Shown piece after piece: positions 34,404 to 45,700 of a stretch of DNA of 64,000 bases. The stretch lies in assembly GCA_002118135.1 (NCBI GenBank), contig BDIU01000149.1, positions 62,375-126,374 on the forward strand, written 5' to 3'. The notes beneath the pieces were generated by a model. The model was not told the DNA's origin. It worked only from the letters and a program-made list of their open reading frames with translations, and made no database searches. Numbering within the stretch: the first letter of the stretch is position 1; the number at the start of each line of letters is the position of its first letter. This DNA is from Trebouxia sp. TZW2008. Taxonomy: Eukaryota > Chlorophyta > Trebouxiophyceae > Trebouxiales > Trebouxiaceae. The position numbers and the translations under genes were made by a program.

Positions 34404-35272
34404 GGCGACCGCGACTCCCTGGAATTTGGCAATTCTGACAGAGTTGCGAAGTTCTGCTATTACACTGTGCCTGCCGATCAGCTGTATGCTGCCTGCTGAG
34501 AGCGCTAGCTCAGCGCTGAAGCCGAGCTGGAAGCTGCTGATCCCGACTTAATACTTGTCGTTCCCAGAAAATGGGTTGCTCGGTCCTCGAAGCACAACGC
34601 AGCTTAGGTTCACATCGGGCGCGCAGATATTCTGAAGTGATGTCAGCTTCGATGGACTGCTTTCGTCTCAACTGCGTTGCCCAGGCATGTGTCTAGGACC
34701 AAGGTCAGACTCACTGTCAACGTATAGCGGGACCTTGTACCACTAACGGGTTGTTGTTGCTGACTGATTGCATCATCGACACGGTGAAAACCGTCGTTTA
34801 CAACACAGCATAAACGTCAGGTAAGGCTTGCACGTTTCGACACCTGCAACTTGCCAAGTCTCGACGCAACTAGAAAGCGCACACAGAGTGTTTCCAACAC
34901 ACGATTTCAACACTGTGACCCAAACTGAGATCGCAACAGAGCGGCACGGCTTCGCTCGTTGAGGCATAGCGCACGAGATGAGAAGAAGACCGTGCTGAGA
35001 CACTAGGGGAAGCCCCTTAGTAATGGGGTAGTAATAGGCTCTTACGCTCGTGTAAGCAAGATCAGTTACGATGCCTTCGCGAGAACAGCAAATTGCGCCA
35101 ATGAAAAGCATACAATGCGCAGCCGAACTTTGCATGTAACAGTCCGCATATGTGACTTTGCTCTGAATCCACTCGATAGGGGTTCTGTTCGGCTGTATTT
35201 TGGGGACGGATCTTCGGCAATGCATGCCAAAGTTGCATAGACCCCGCTTGAGTCAGAGCGTCCAACGGGAGT
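34404..35272. promoter_or_regulatory. Shared CpG-rich divergent promoter region
   Basis: The 869 bp between the helicase-zinc-finger gene (-) and the SYP81 gene (+) is CpG-rich, unlike nearby introns. It must hold both promoters. No TATA box or core element could be assigned confidently. Confidence 0.55.
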
Positions 35273-37181
35273 ATGACAGCCTTTGACCAGACCGCTCTTT
35301 TCTGGGATATTAGCCTGAATGTTGCGAAGCAGCAGGGTCTCGACGAGGTCAGTAAGTTGCTCCCATACAAAGGCATGTCTTGCGACTGTAAGCCGCCTGC
35401 TATTTCCGCTGTGCAGGCCAGGATCAGAAAGCTCAGGTCTGCACAGATACTGAGATCTTTAGCCAAATCAAGCTTCACATTGGCTGCTATAGAACTGGTA
35501 AGGTCAGATCATAGAGTTCATGTTCAGTCTGCAGCACGCAGCACTATTGCACTGGTGCAGGCTGCAGCAGTCAGCCAAGTCACTCAGCTCATGCAAAGCC
35601 AACGCCAAGATTATGTTCAGCCAGGTACAGTGATTTGCGGCATCATGCGAGCAGCAGCATGCATTCAACCCAGTCTGCTGCCTGAGTCATGCTGCCTGAG
35701 TCATAGTAAGTGAGTCATGCCAACTCTGCAGGTCGCATGTCTCAAGCACAGCAAGATGCTGTTGAACATGAAATGGCTCGGGGCCTAAAAGTTTGCAAGG
35801 AGAACATCCAGCAACTGCAATCTCAAATCCAGAAATCCAGTAGCAATGCTGGTCAGCTCACAATCAACACAGCTACTGCTGCTCACAGGCAGGGTGTGGT
35901 GCGCAACTGACCCGTTTGTGCATGTAACGTTTTGCCATGGCTGCTGCAGGAGCAATATTCCAACAACATGGCATTTGTGTTGTAGGTCCTGATCCTGACA
36001 GAGAGCTTGCAAAGTGCAACAGACATCTTAGATGAAGCCAGGAGTCAGCGGCGACAGCAGGAAGTACATCAAGAAACTCAGAGAAAGAGAAAGCAGAGGC
36101 GCTTTATGCCATCTGCGCAGGTGATATTTCATGACGTTGTGCATCCTGGTGATCACAGCAGCAGTCCACATTGGATAACTTCCCTGCTGTACGGCTTTTC
36201 ATAAGACATGAGCTGCCACACGGTCATCATCATGTTGCTGCACATGAAACAAACAGCACAGCATTTTGGCAGAGAGTGACTGCACATGTGCATGCATGGA
36301 CCAGCCAGTAGAACCTATTGCCTTAGTTGTCTGGCAATACAGAGACCCTGCAGGAGTTGTTTGCTCAGCGTGTACTTAAGAATTACAATCGCGCCAGTCA
36401 CTTCTGTATGATCAGGCTGTGATAGTAGTGCACTGTGCAGATGATGAATTATCAGCCACTCCCTCCTGAGAGCCAGGCAGATCCAAATGGTCAAATGGGG
36501 GGCCAGATGGCTGGGCCCCAACAGGAGCTGATGCAGACAGAAACCGAAAACAGGCTGCTCAGGCATAGGCTCAACACCACTCGTGAGAGAGCAACAGGCA
36601 TAGAGAGCTCTTTGGCTGATGTTGGCAATCTTCTGGATATTTTCAGCCACCAGGTCTTGCAGCAGTCAGAGCAGATAGAGACTCTGTACAATGAGGTCAG
36701 GTTTTGTGCTCAACATGCCACTCAGAGTGCCCCTGCCCCTGTCTTGTTGCATATGTGCACAGTTTGTTCAAAATAAACTTTACAGCTTCAGTGGAGCCAC
36801 AGTCAGCATCTACGTCGTGATCCTTGCCTGCAGTCACGTTTCTTGCAATGATCTTTTGATTGCAACAATCAACAGCACCAATGGAGATGTTGCCCAAGGG
36901 CATGGTTAGATAGTAGGCAATCTGAAATCAAGGTTCGTTTGCAGCTTCAACAGGCAAAGTCGCCAGCTTTGAACAATGTCATCAGCTGATGTTAGTCCAT
37001 GCAGAAAATTGACAAAGCAGCCGTGTTTGTGCAGGCAGTAGAGCAGACAACCAATATTGAAAAGGGCAATGTGCAGCTGACAAAGGCAATCAAGCTCAGC
37101 ACATCTGCAAGGAAGTTCACTGCTGTGCTTATGCTTATTGCATCTTTGTTGGTTCTAGGTTTTGATTGGTATGCTTCTTGA
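35273..37181 (+). CDS. SYP81: Qa-SNARE, syntaxin-18/SYP81 homologue
   Basis: This is an ER-localised t-SNARE expected to act in fusion of Golgi-derived retrograde vesicles with the ER (known for syntaxin 18, Ufe1 and SYP81). Six exons keep phase: 35273-35497, 35561-35624, 35732-35898, 35986-36120, 36441-36695, 37035-37181. They give 330 residues, a normal family length. The N-terminal part is helical (VQARIRKLRSAQ, QLMQSQRQDYVQ). A basic linker (RKRKQRRF) precedes the SNARE motif (about 225-300), which contains ESSLADVGNLLDIFSHQVLQ and NIEKGNVQLTKAI. One membrane anchor near the C terminus ends FDWYAS, matching the FLDWYDS ending of syntaxin 18. A short possible copy of the exon 1 end lies in intron 1. 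The gene is divergent from the helicase gene. Confidence 0.92.
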
Positions 37182-37942
37182 CAGCCAATCTTATGTATCA
37201 TTTTACCAGAAGACTCCTCTGCCATGACATTACTTGACATACGAACACAGTGAGAGCGCTATAGTGCCAACAAGCACAATCATTCGATGCAACGACCGTC
37301 ACTTTGAGTGGTAGCCATGAGCTGATTGATGACACATGACCTACAAGGCCTAATCAATGAACAGACGTATTTCTCATTCTACATCACTGATTGCCATATG
37401 CATGCATGGCCCATGCATACACATCAATACTGGTGCAAAGCTGCATGCGCATGCTGTACTAGCACTTGAGCATGGCACATTTGAGGTTCATGCGGTATGC
37501 TTTGCTCTGCCTATCTCCAGCCTACATGCACGCGCATCCTGCGTCAGAAAGCGGCTGCCTAGATGCAGTGGCATCACTCCGATTGGCACGAATTGACTCC
37601 AGGGTTTGTTCCAGCGCTGGTTCTGACGCGCACCGTGTGAGGCCATGCGGGCCACGGACAAATTGTTTGTAGCTTTACAAATTTATAAAGCCTTTTCCCG
37701 TCAAAACCAGCTGTTCTGGCAAACGTTTTGAGGGGTTGTGGTGGCAAGCTGCCTGCTGCTATTGCTGACTGCACTTGCCCCATGCTAGCATCTCAAGTGT
37801 AGCTTGTGTGTGCATCGAGCATAGACAGTATGTGCTGTGAGAAACAACCTTCTACAAGTGAACTACCTGCCAAAGCAAGACTGATTGTCTGGTCCTGAGC
37901 CACGCAAGGCTTGCCAGGCCAGAGCTCAACTACAGAGTAGGC
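37182..37942. other. Intergenic with cyclin promoter
   Basis: The 3' flank of SYP81 is followed by a segment that becomes CpG-rich from about 37540 and contains a TATA-like tttataaa near 37680-37690. I see no gene. Confidence 0.5.
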
Positions 37943-40442
37943 ATGCCGAGACAAGGCTACGGTCCTGTGACGCGTTCTGCAACAGTTGGAAGTACGGAAG
38001 TTCAAGGAGGGCAGCCTGTCAAAAACAGAACTGCAGCGTCAGGCAAGCGGAAAGAGGAAGAGAGCAAGGTCTGTCATTTCAAACTGAGTGGCGTCCCATG
38101 CATCGGTTGCGGCGCTTCTGTTTCCTGTCCAACTCGGGAGCACAGAAGTCGTCGCTACAGACGATGTCCGCTATATCAGACCTTGTGCTGCGCAGGCCGA
38201 TGGAGGTATCAAAAAGGGGCGAGCGGCGTTCGGAGATCTCACGAACCACTCCCAGGGGCATCACGAGCCTGTAAGTCAGAAGGTGCGATTAGTATCTGCT
38301 AGGCAAACTGTTGATCCTTGACACCTGCTGCAGATAACAACAACCTGCTGTATCTGGCAGTCCATGTGTTGATGCAGTGCCATCCTGATGCAGCACAATG
38401 CTACATGTTGTGAATAATCCGATTATTTGCTACAGGGACAGAACAACACCAGAGTCTCCTCTCAAGTTGGCTCTGTGCGTCAGCAGCAGGTATTATGAGC
38501 GTGAAGCTGTGTGCTTGTTGCGCTGAATAGACACGCACATCGTGCATTGCTTTGCGCAATGTCAGCTGTTGGAGCACAGTATCCCGAGTCCATCCAGATG
38601 TCTATGCAGGTGTCAGGCTTGGCCGTCAAGCATCAGGCTTCAGCACAGTATGGATCAAGAGACATGTCACAGCGTAAGAGAAATTCTCAGAATTTTTCTC
38701 GTTAATGTTTCCTGGTGTTCCTGTTGCCATTCAGCATAGACGAGCACTTTCATGAGCACAGACCTGCTGAATGCCTGACCTTGCTTTCAGTTCCTTGCAA
38801 GGCCTACTGCGCCTTTCTACACAGTGGCAATCCTGCAGGTCCAGCTGATATGGAGCTGGAGCCAAGCTCTGCATCTTGTGGAGAGTACTGGACAGACATA
38901 GATGCTTTGGACCATGAGGACCCTATGGCTTGCACAGAGTATGTGCATGACATTGTCTGCCATCTTCTGGAGGCTGAGGTATGCTTGCATCGGAATGGCA
39001 TCCTTGCTATGCATATGATGCTCACAAGCACACGTTATACAGTTTGTTCAGCGACAACTTGCCATTTGAGCACTGCTGGTGACTGCTATATCTGCTTGCT
39101 TTGTCATTTCTTCATTGTAGCCAGTGGTGATGAGTAGGCAGATGACACCTACTGTGATGTGGAGAATCATCGCTCATCCGATTGAAGGTCAGCAGGGCCT
39201 CAACATTCCATTTGGTGCAGAGAAAGAGGAGGCCGCACCTGGACTACATGCAGACGGTGCAGCAGGATGTCAACAACAGCATGCGGAGCATCCTTGTTGA
39301 TTGGCTGGTTGAGGTTGCTCAGGAGTACAAGCTGGTGTCTGAGACCTTGTTTCTGGCAATCAACTACATTGATCGCTTCCTGTCCAGCGAGGTGGCACCA
39401 CGCAGAAAGCTGCAATTGGTTGGGATCACTTGCATGTTGGTGGCGGCAAAGTATGAAGAGATCTATGCGCCTCAGATTGAAGACTTCTGCTACATCACAG
39501 ACAACACATACACGCGTGATGAGGTCTTGGCCATGGAGCAGCAGGTGACTCAGCTGATTAACCTGCAGTGCTTTGAACTGCAATGTAGCATACTTTACAT
39601 TGACATGCAAATGCTGTCAGAGAGCCTTACTTTGTGGTGGATCCACATTGAGGCCCCAGATTCTGGCATAGCTTGGCTGACCGCCTTGGCCAAGCTCATT
39701 CGTGCTAGTGTGTTTTTGTATTGTTAGCCAATTTCGCACTGCTAAGCAACACCATGTGCCGCAGGTGTTGGGGGCTTTGTCCTTTGAGCTGACAGTGCCA
39801 ACTGCAAAGACCTTCCTCAGGAGATTTCTGAAAGCTGCCTTGCCTGGTGACTTGCCAGCTGACACCCGTCTGGAGTGCTTGAGCAGCTATCTTGCAGAAC
39901 TCATGCTGCCGGAATATGGCGCTCTGCAGTTTCTGCCATCTCAGGTGTGATTCTGCCTTTCTGTGGTGCAATCAGTGCAGTCGCTCTGCATACGCTCAAA
40001 TGATGCTCTGAAGTCTGAGTCAGTCAAGTGTGCCAGGGTGCACAGATGGCGAACAGCTATGCATGATAACTTGGTTGAATTTGTTGCGCTTTTGATGTCT
40101 TGTTGGGCAATTGGTGCAATGCGATTTGTGCAATGCATCAAGTCAACAGTCTGCACCCATGATAAATCGTCGTTTGGTCTGCAGATTGCAGCATCAGCTG
40201 TGCTTCTTGCAAATGTGTCTCTGGGTCGCTCAGCCTGGACTCCCACTCTACAACACTACACTGGCTACAAGCCTTGTGACCTGATGGAGTGTTGCAAGCT
40301 GATGCACAAGGTGCACTTGGCTCAGCACAAGCCTGAGGCCACCACCCCAGCCATACGAGACAAATATGCTCAGCCTAAATACTATTGTGTGTCAGCCATT
40401 CGCTGCAGCATGGATGTACTACCACACTACCTTTTCAGATGA
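37943..40442 (+). CDS. CYCA: A-type cyclin
   Basis: This is a regulatory subunit of a cyclin-dependent kinase for S-phase/G2 progression. Eight exons keep phase: 37943-38068, 38196-38270, 38436-38489, 38580-38673, 38839-38978, 39221-39544, 39765-39944, 40185-40442. They give 416 residues. The N-terminal domain has a destruction-box-like RAAFGDLTN (about 50-58), with Phe at the usual Leu. The cyclin box starts near DIDALDHEDPMACTEYVHDI and contains the hallmark MRSILVDWLVEV. It continues with YIDRFLS, AAKYEEIYAP and FCYITDNTYTRDEVL, and the C-terminal fold has LSFELTVPTAKTFLRRF. These residues favour cyclin A over B. The N-terminal exons are short and less certain than the box. The protein should be nuclear and degraded by APC/C if the variant box works. 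Confidence 0.93.
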
Positions 40443-40901
40443 TGCCATTCAAAGCATATTCTACTGCTGATCTAGCTCTTGTCTCTGCTGTTACAAACTG
40501 ATGATCCCTTTGCTCTACTCTTTTATGGAACACAGAATTGAGTGGGGAACGCTCATAGGCCCTGCCCAATTGCACAATCAGTTGAACAGTAGTAAGTCCA
40601 GCAACATATGAAAACGCTTGATGGAAGCTCAACCTTTACAGCAATTTATAATCTTGGAAAAGCTGATTTGTTTGAGCTGTGTCTAGCGTCACACTATTGC
40701 ATTGAGAGCTCATGGAGCATGATTGTTCATAGTTTGAAACATGCAGTACCATACAGAAGCAACACATTCAGAAAGGCAGTGGTGTCAGAAGTGCAGAAAT
40801 ATCAGCAACAGAATTGGCAACCATAAAAACAACACATCAACGCAGTCAATGCATATACAACCTCAAGGCATTCTAGACTGTACAGTCCCTCTATCAGCTA
40901 T
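40443..40901. other. Intergenic between convergent genes
   Basis: Short 3' flanks of cyclin A and the F-box gene. No gene, repeat or clear terminator signal seen. Confidence 0.5.
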
Positions 40902-42135
40902 TCAAGCCTCCTCATCTTGTTCTGGGATTGGGCTGTCAAAGGGGACCATCAAACCAAATTGTTCAGTGCAACTGCTTACTTCTGGAGCATCTGTGAATTG
41001 CAATGCTCGAGGTGCCGCACTGACTTTGGCATGACACCTGCACCAAGCGCACATGCTGTGATCAGCTCTGATTGAAGCACCAGCATTTGGGTGAAACAGG
41101 AACAGCATGTCGAGCTTGGATGCGCTGGAAAGCTTGACCCTGACTGCAGTGATTCAGAACATTGAACGCTAAGAAAGAATGTTCAATGAAACCAGATACA
41201 CAAGTTTTGCAGCATCACTAGCACATAGTGCAGCAGCTCAGGACTGCACTGTCTTTGGCCAAGAAGCAAGCTGCTGGCTCACCTGCTTGAACTGCTTGAT
41301 GCTGGCTGAGCGCGGGACGCTGCACGCTTTTTCAGGTCGACTCTCGCAGGAAATTCATCTGGTTGCCGATGAGGAGTGATGTACGTAAAGTGCAACAACA
41401 TGGCTGTCTGCATCTGTAACGCACACAAGCCATCAATTGTACGCGTGCAGAAAGTCAATGTAAGCCAGGCTGATTTCAGCAAAGAGAGACAAGAGCACAC
41501 ACCGAGCTCCGCAAGTCGTGGCAGACTTGAAACAGCGGCTCAATATCCTCATGATCCAACTTGTATATGATCTGAAGCTGCAGGCACCAACAAGACTTCA
41601 AAAACAAAGTTCATCAAGGCAGAAGCTTTCCAAAAAAGCCTGTGCAGGTCAAACTTCTGAGAAAACCAAGCGGCATGCTCACCAAGACATCCTCAGGCAA
41701 TGATAGCAATCCTGCAGGAGCTGCAGCTGCTGCCAATTTGCGGCGCTTGGCAGCCTGGCGCTCGTGTCTATGCCGTACAAGCAGCTGATGCCTCCTCTCA
41801 AAGAGCTTGGCAACAGATTTGCACCCAGGAGCTGGCAAGATGCAGGTGCCATATGCCCCAAAGTGCTGGTCAGAAGTATTGCAGCTGCTTGTGCTGTTTG
41901 CTGAAGCAGCTCCACTTAACAGTGATGACTGGTTTTGCTGTTGATTGCTAGTGTCTGAATGCTTGGAGGAAGCGTGAGCTCTCCGCCAAGCCTGCTGAGC
42001 CTGAAAGTATCCCGCTAGAGCGCCAGGGGCTATACACCTTGCACCAGTTGTGGAGGATCTGCTTCTGGCACTGCGGGACTGAGACTGGCTGTGGCTGTCG
42101 GACGATTGCATGTCTGAAGAAGAGATGTCGAGCAC
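40902..42135 (-). CDS. F-box protein, plant-like
   Basis: This is a probable substrate adaptor of an SCF ubiquitin ligase. Four exons keep phase: 42135-41683, 41577-41503, 41413-41283, 41139-40902, giving 298 residues. The N-terminal half is Ser/Gln-rich and disordered and ends in a basic stretch (RHRHERQAAKRRKL). The F-box spans exons 1/2: LSLPEDVL, then LQIIYKLDHEDIEPLFQVCH. A short conserved-looking segment follows (AMLLHFTYITPHR), resembling the post-F-box region of a small plant F-box family without kelch or LRR repeats. The C terminus has a Cys/His cluster (MCAWCRCH) and ends acidic. No canonical substrate-binding repeat is visible, so the target is unknown. The acceptor of exon 4 was chosen on phase and is the weakest junction. 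Confidence 0.8.
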
Positions 42136-42779
42136 CTATGCAGGCTTGTGGCCAAGCCAGACGCTGCTTGACCGGGGACCTCGTGTGGAAGTCGCGAGGT
42201 GAACTCGTTTACGCACTCTTTCAGCTCTATGTGAAGTGGGGCTGCTGCCAAGGTCGACCTACTGCGGCAAAGGCTTCGAACAAAATTTATGCAGGCGGTT
42301 CACGCACTCTTGTCAACACACTTGCCGCAGCACCGCCAGCTCGCTAGGTATCAGCCAGCCCTAAAATGGCACCAAAGTTGGTGATGCCACGGTGATGCTC
42401 TGATACTCGCGACAACGCTGTTGACCGTTGCACACCCGAACATACTCAGAGACCACAGTAGGACGCAACAACAAGTATGTGAAAGAGCTGATGGCGATGT
42501 CTGACCCTTGCAGGTTTGAATTTCCGCTTGTAGCTTTGTCAGCCAGGCCAGTCAGTGTTTAGATTCCTTGCTTCGAGACGATTCACAAACGTAGTCAAAC
42601 TTGTTACAACATCAGAGCAACCATGCAACAGGCAACTCGCCAAAATAGCTCAGCGACACCACTACGGACATTTCGGCAGCTAATCTCTAATCAAAACCTC
42701 AGGTACACAGCAGACTCTGGTGCCGTACTGACAGATTACCTAGGACTTGCAAGTTCTGACAATTTTACAATTGCTGCTG
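42136..42779. promoter_or_regulatory. CpG-rich region upstream of the F-box gene and 3' of ZNFX1
   Basis: CpG density is raised from about 42040 to 42650, continuing into the first F-box exon. It is the expected F-box promoter and also contains the ZNFX1 3' flank. No core element was assigned. Confidence 0.45.
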
Positions 42780-45700
42780 TCAGAAATTGTGTGCAGCCTG
42801 CATCTCCCTGGCAATGCGACTCATAATTTCGTGCTGTCTGTTGTCAGATCTGAGTGCGTGCTGACTGCCTCCAACCCGAGCGCCGCAATATGGACAAGGC
42901 CTATCCTGAGTTGCCCCACCACAACCTCCAATGACGTACCCATGCCCGTTTGGACATTGAAAAAAGTGACCGTGTCCCTGCCAACCGTCATCCCTCAAGT
43001 CGACATTGCCCTTGAGCAATGCACCAGTGATCTCCCTCCATTCTCCTTCGCTAATCTGCAAACCAGTGCTTGCATGTGATCTGATGATCATTGCTGAAAA
43101 CAAATTTGATCATGCAACATATATCTGAACATGCTATACAAACACAGTAGCACTACACAAATGCAAACGGGCTGCACATTGTCAGTGTCTTTCTCAAGAT
43201 ATGCTGCCTGGTTGTGCAAAGGTGATGTACCTCTTGATTTCCAATTATCTTGCGGAGCATTGATAAGCTATTGACAAGGGCAGTCACTTCACCCTCAATA
43301 GCATTGTTAGCATCAGAAGTACTGGCAGCAGCTGTGCCAGCAAGCTGGCTTTGGTGCAACTGCCGCTGCAGCTTCTGACAGACATCACTTGCCTCTTCTA
43401 GCATCGTCATTTGCTGCTTCTTTGCCACCTCTTTGTTGATAGCACTGGCGCCTGGGTGCACAGCAAGAAGCAGGTTCCTCCTGTTCAATACTTGCAGACC
43501 TGACTGTCACTCAAAATTACCATAATGATCATCATCATTACACTGTCTAGCATACATTGCTGAGTGTGTGTGTGGCATAAGTCCTCTCTCACCAGGCAGA
43601 CTTGTCTTGGGCGTCACAAAGCAAAATGCTGATGTTCAACCGTTGATACTCTCACTGTCATGGGCAGAAGAACAAAGCATGATGGATCTGAGGCAACAAG
43701 CAGACAGCTCAGAGCCTTGTACAGCCAACGACATGCAAAACAGTGCACATTGGTGTGCTGAGTGTGCTTGGCTAGGGACAGAGTCACTTGGGTGTCGTTG
43801 CCATAACACTCCAATCAATGCTGCATTGCATACCTAGCAGCTTTTCGACTTCGTATGATTGATAGGTGCTCAAATCCTTGCTTCTCTGCTGCTTCACACA
43901 AATGATGGCTATCTTGCCTTGCATCTGCGCAGGTAAACACAGCACTTGTCATCTACTCCCTTGGCATGCAAGGGATTGCTGGCTTTCGATGCGTCCATTC
44001 ACTGGGATAGCCTGTTTGACTAGCATGAGTGCAGGGCAGCAAAGGTGGTCTCTCATGCGTTGTAGCTATAGTCCACCACCCTGATAGGGCGTGATGACCC
44101 TGGCCAAGCCAGGGGGGTGGGTGTTGTTACCGTCACAGCAGAATCCACCAGCTGATAGTGTGCAATATGAAGGCTTGTCCAGACCAGCAGGTTGCGACTG
44201 CCTATACTCTCAAAAGTGCCTTTGCCAGGCAACAATGCTGTTCATACTTTTCCAGAAGCACCAACCCAATGCTGTGCGTTGCATGTATGATGCCATGCAT
44301 GCTACAGCAATGCAGCATGACAGGCATTAGCAGCCTTTGTATGACTTCCTCCGAGCACTTCGTGTTGGTGATTCTGGCAGACAATGGCAGCCTGTGCAAA
44401 TCCCCCACAGCAAGCACTGCAGGCCAATGCAATGTGCACGCTCCAGTGCTGAATGCTGGTGCTTGCAGTGTCACGCACAACACATCAAACTGGTCAGGAA
44501 GCATGATGCTGCGAGTACAATGACTGCAGCAACCACCTGCAAGACCTTACCGCAATCGTGTCAGCATGTGTGCTCATGGCCAGGGTCACAGCACCCTCTC
44601 CATGCTGCAAGGCCTGCTCAAAAGCCCATGAAGAATCTGAGCAAAGCTGCTGTACCTGCAAAGTGTGGTACATTATGTTCTTGTTGTAGTGACACTCAAT
44701 ATAGTAACAGTGCCTGATGTCACGGCGATGAAAGTGGGAAACGAGCACCGCATGCTGACTGCAATGGTGCTTCTCAGTAGTGGCAACTTGAAATCGTGAC
44801 AAATTTCTTGGTACAAAACGCTGTTGTTACAGCAATCACTGTACACGCCTTTGACCAAGCGTGCACAATATTGATTGCTTGGGCCAAGCAGTGCAAAACG
44901 TGAGTCATCAACACCAATAGCATTGCTGCCTTTGTCAGTTTCAAGGGAGCAATGCTGGTACTGCCATTGTGTGACTGACAAAGTGATGACAGTGACAACA
45001 CTGGTTGCAAAATTCTTGCTCCTGAGTGTGTGAAGAATACACCACGCTGAGTCCACTGTGAATAGTCCGGCACCCCAAAGTGTAAGAAGCAGCAGGGATC
45101 AACAAGCAACAGGGGTCTACAGGGGGTGAAAAACAAGGGGGTTACTCACACTATGTGCGCAAGTTTGTGGGGTTGCAGGGCTATGTGTGCTGGCTAGATT
45201 AGTAATATACTGTTGTCAATGCAATCTTGTGTGGGCAGCTTGCGCATGACTGCAGGTTTGGGTGGCTTCCCGTCAGGAACGTCCGTCATCAGGTCCATCA
45301 TCAGGTAACGGGGGGATGTGAAGCCCTGACAAGCAAGCACATTGTTGGGAGACTTGCCTCAGCTGCAAGCCTCAACTTCTTCTGATCTGCTGCTGGTGCT
45401 TTCTGGTTCAGGTTTGCCAGTCGCTGAATGATGGCTGCAGTGCATGACATCCACACTGCCATTGCTTGACAGAAGCCAATCATGGCTTTGCACTTGGGGA
45501 TGACATCAGGCTGAGGCACTTCTACACTAGTTGCGTCTGCTGTAGCGCTATTGGCCTTGCTGCCTAGTGCAATGAGCTGCTGATCATGGTTACGCTGAAT
45601 GCTACACCTGTGCATGCAAAGATGCTCCTGAATGCACTTGCACTTACGCTGAATGCTGCAACTGTACATATGGGTCCGTTTTCCGATACAGATAGACCCA

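Noticed and set aside
42780..43103. Independent small zinc-finger gene with its own ATG at 43103
   Set aside because: The RZ finger continues the ZNFX1 frame from 43231 through an acceptor before 43055, as expected for the family C terminus.
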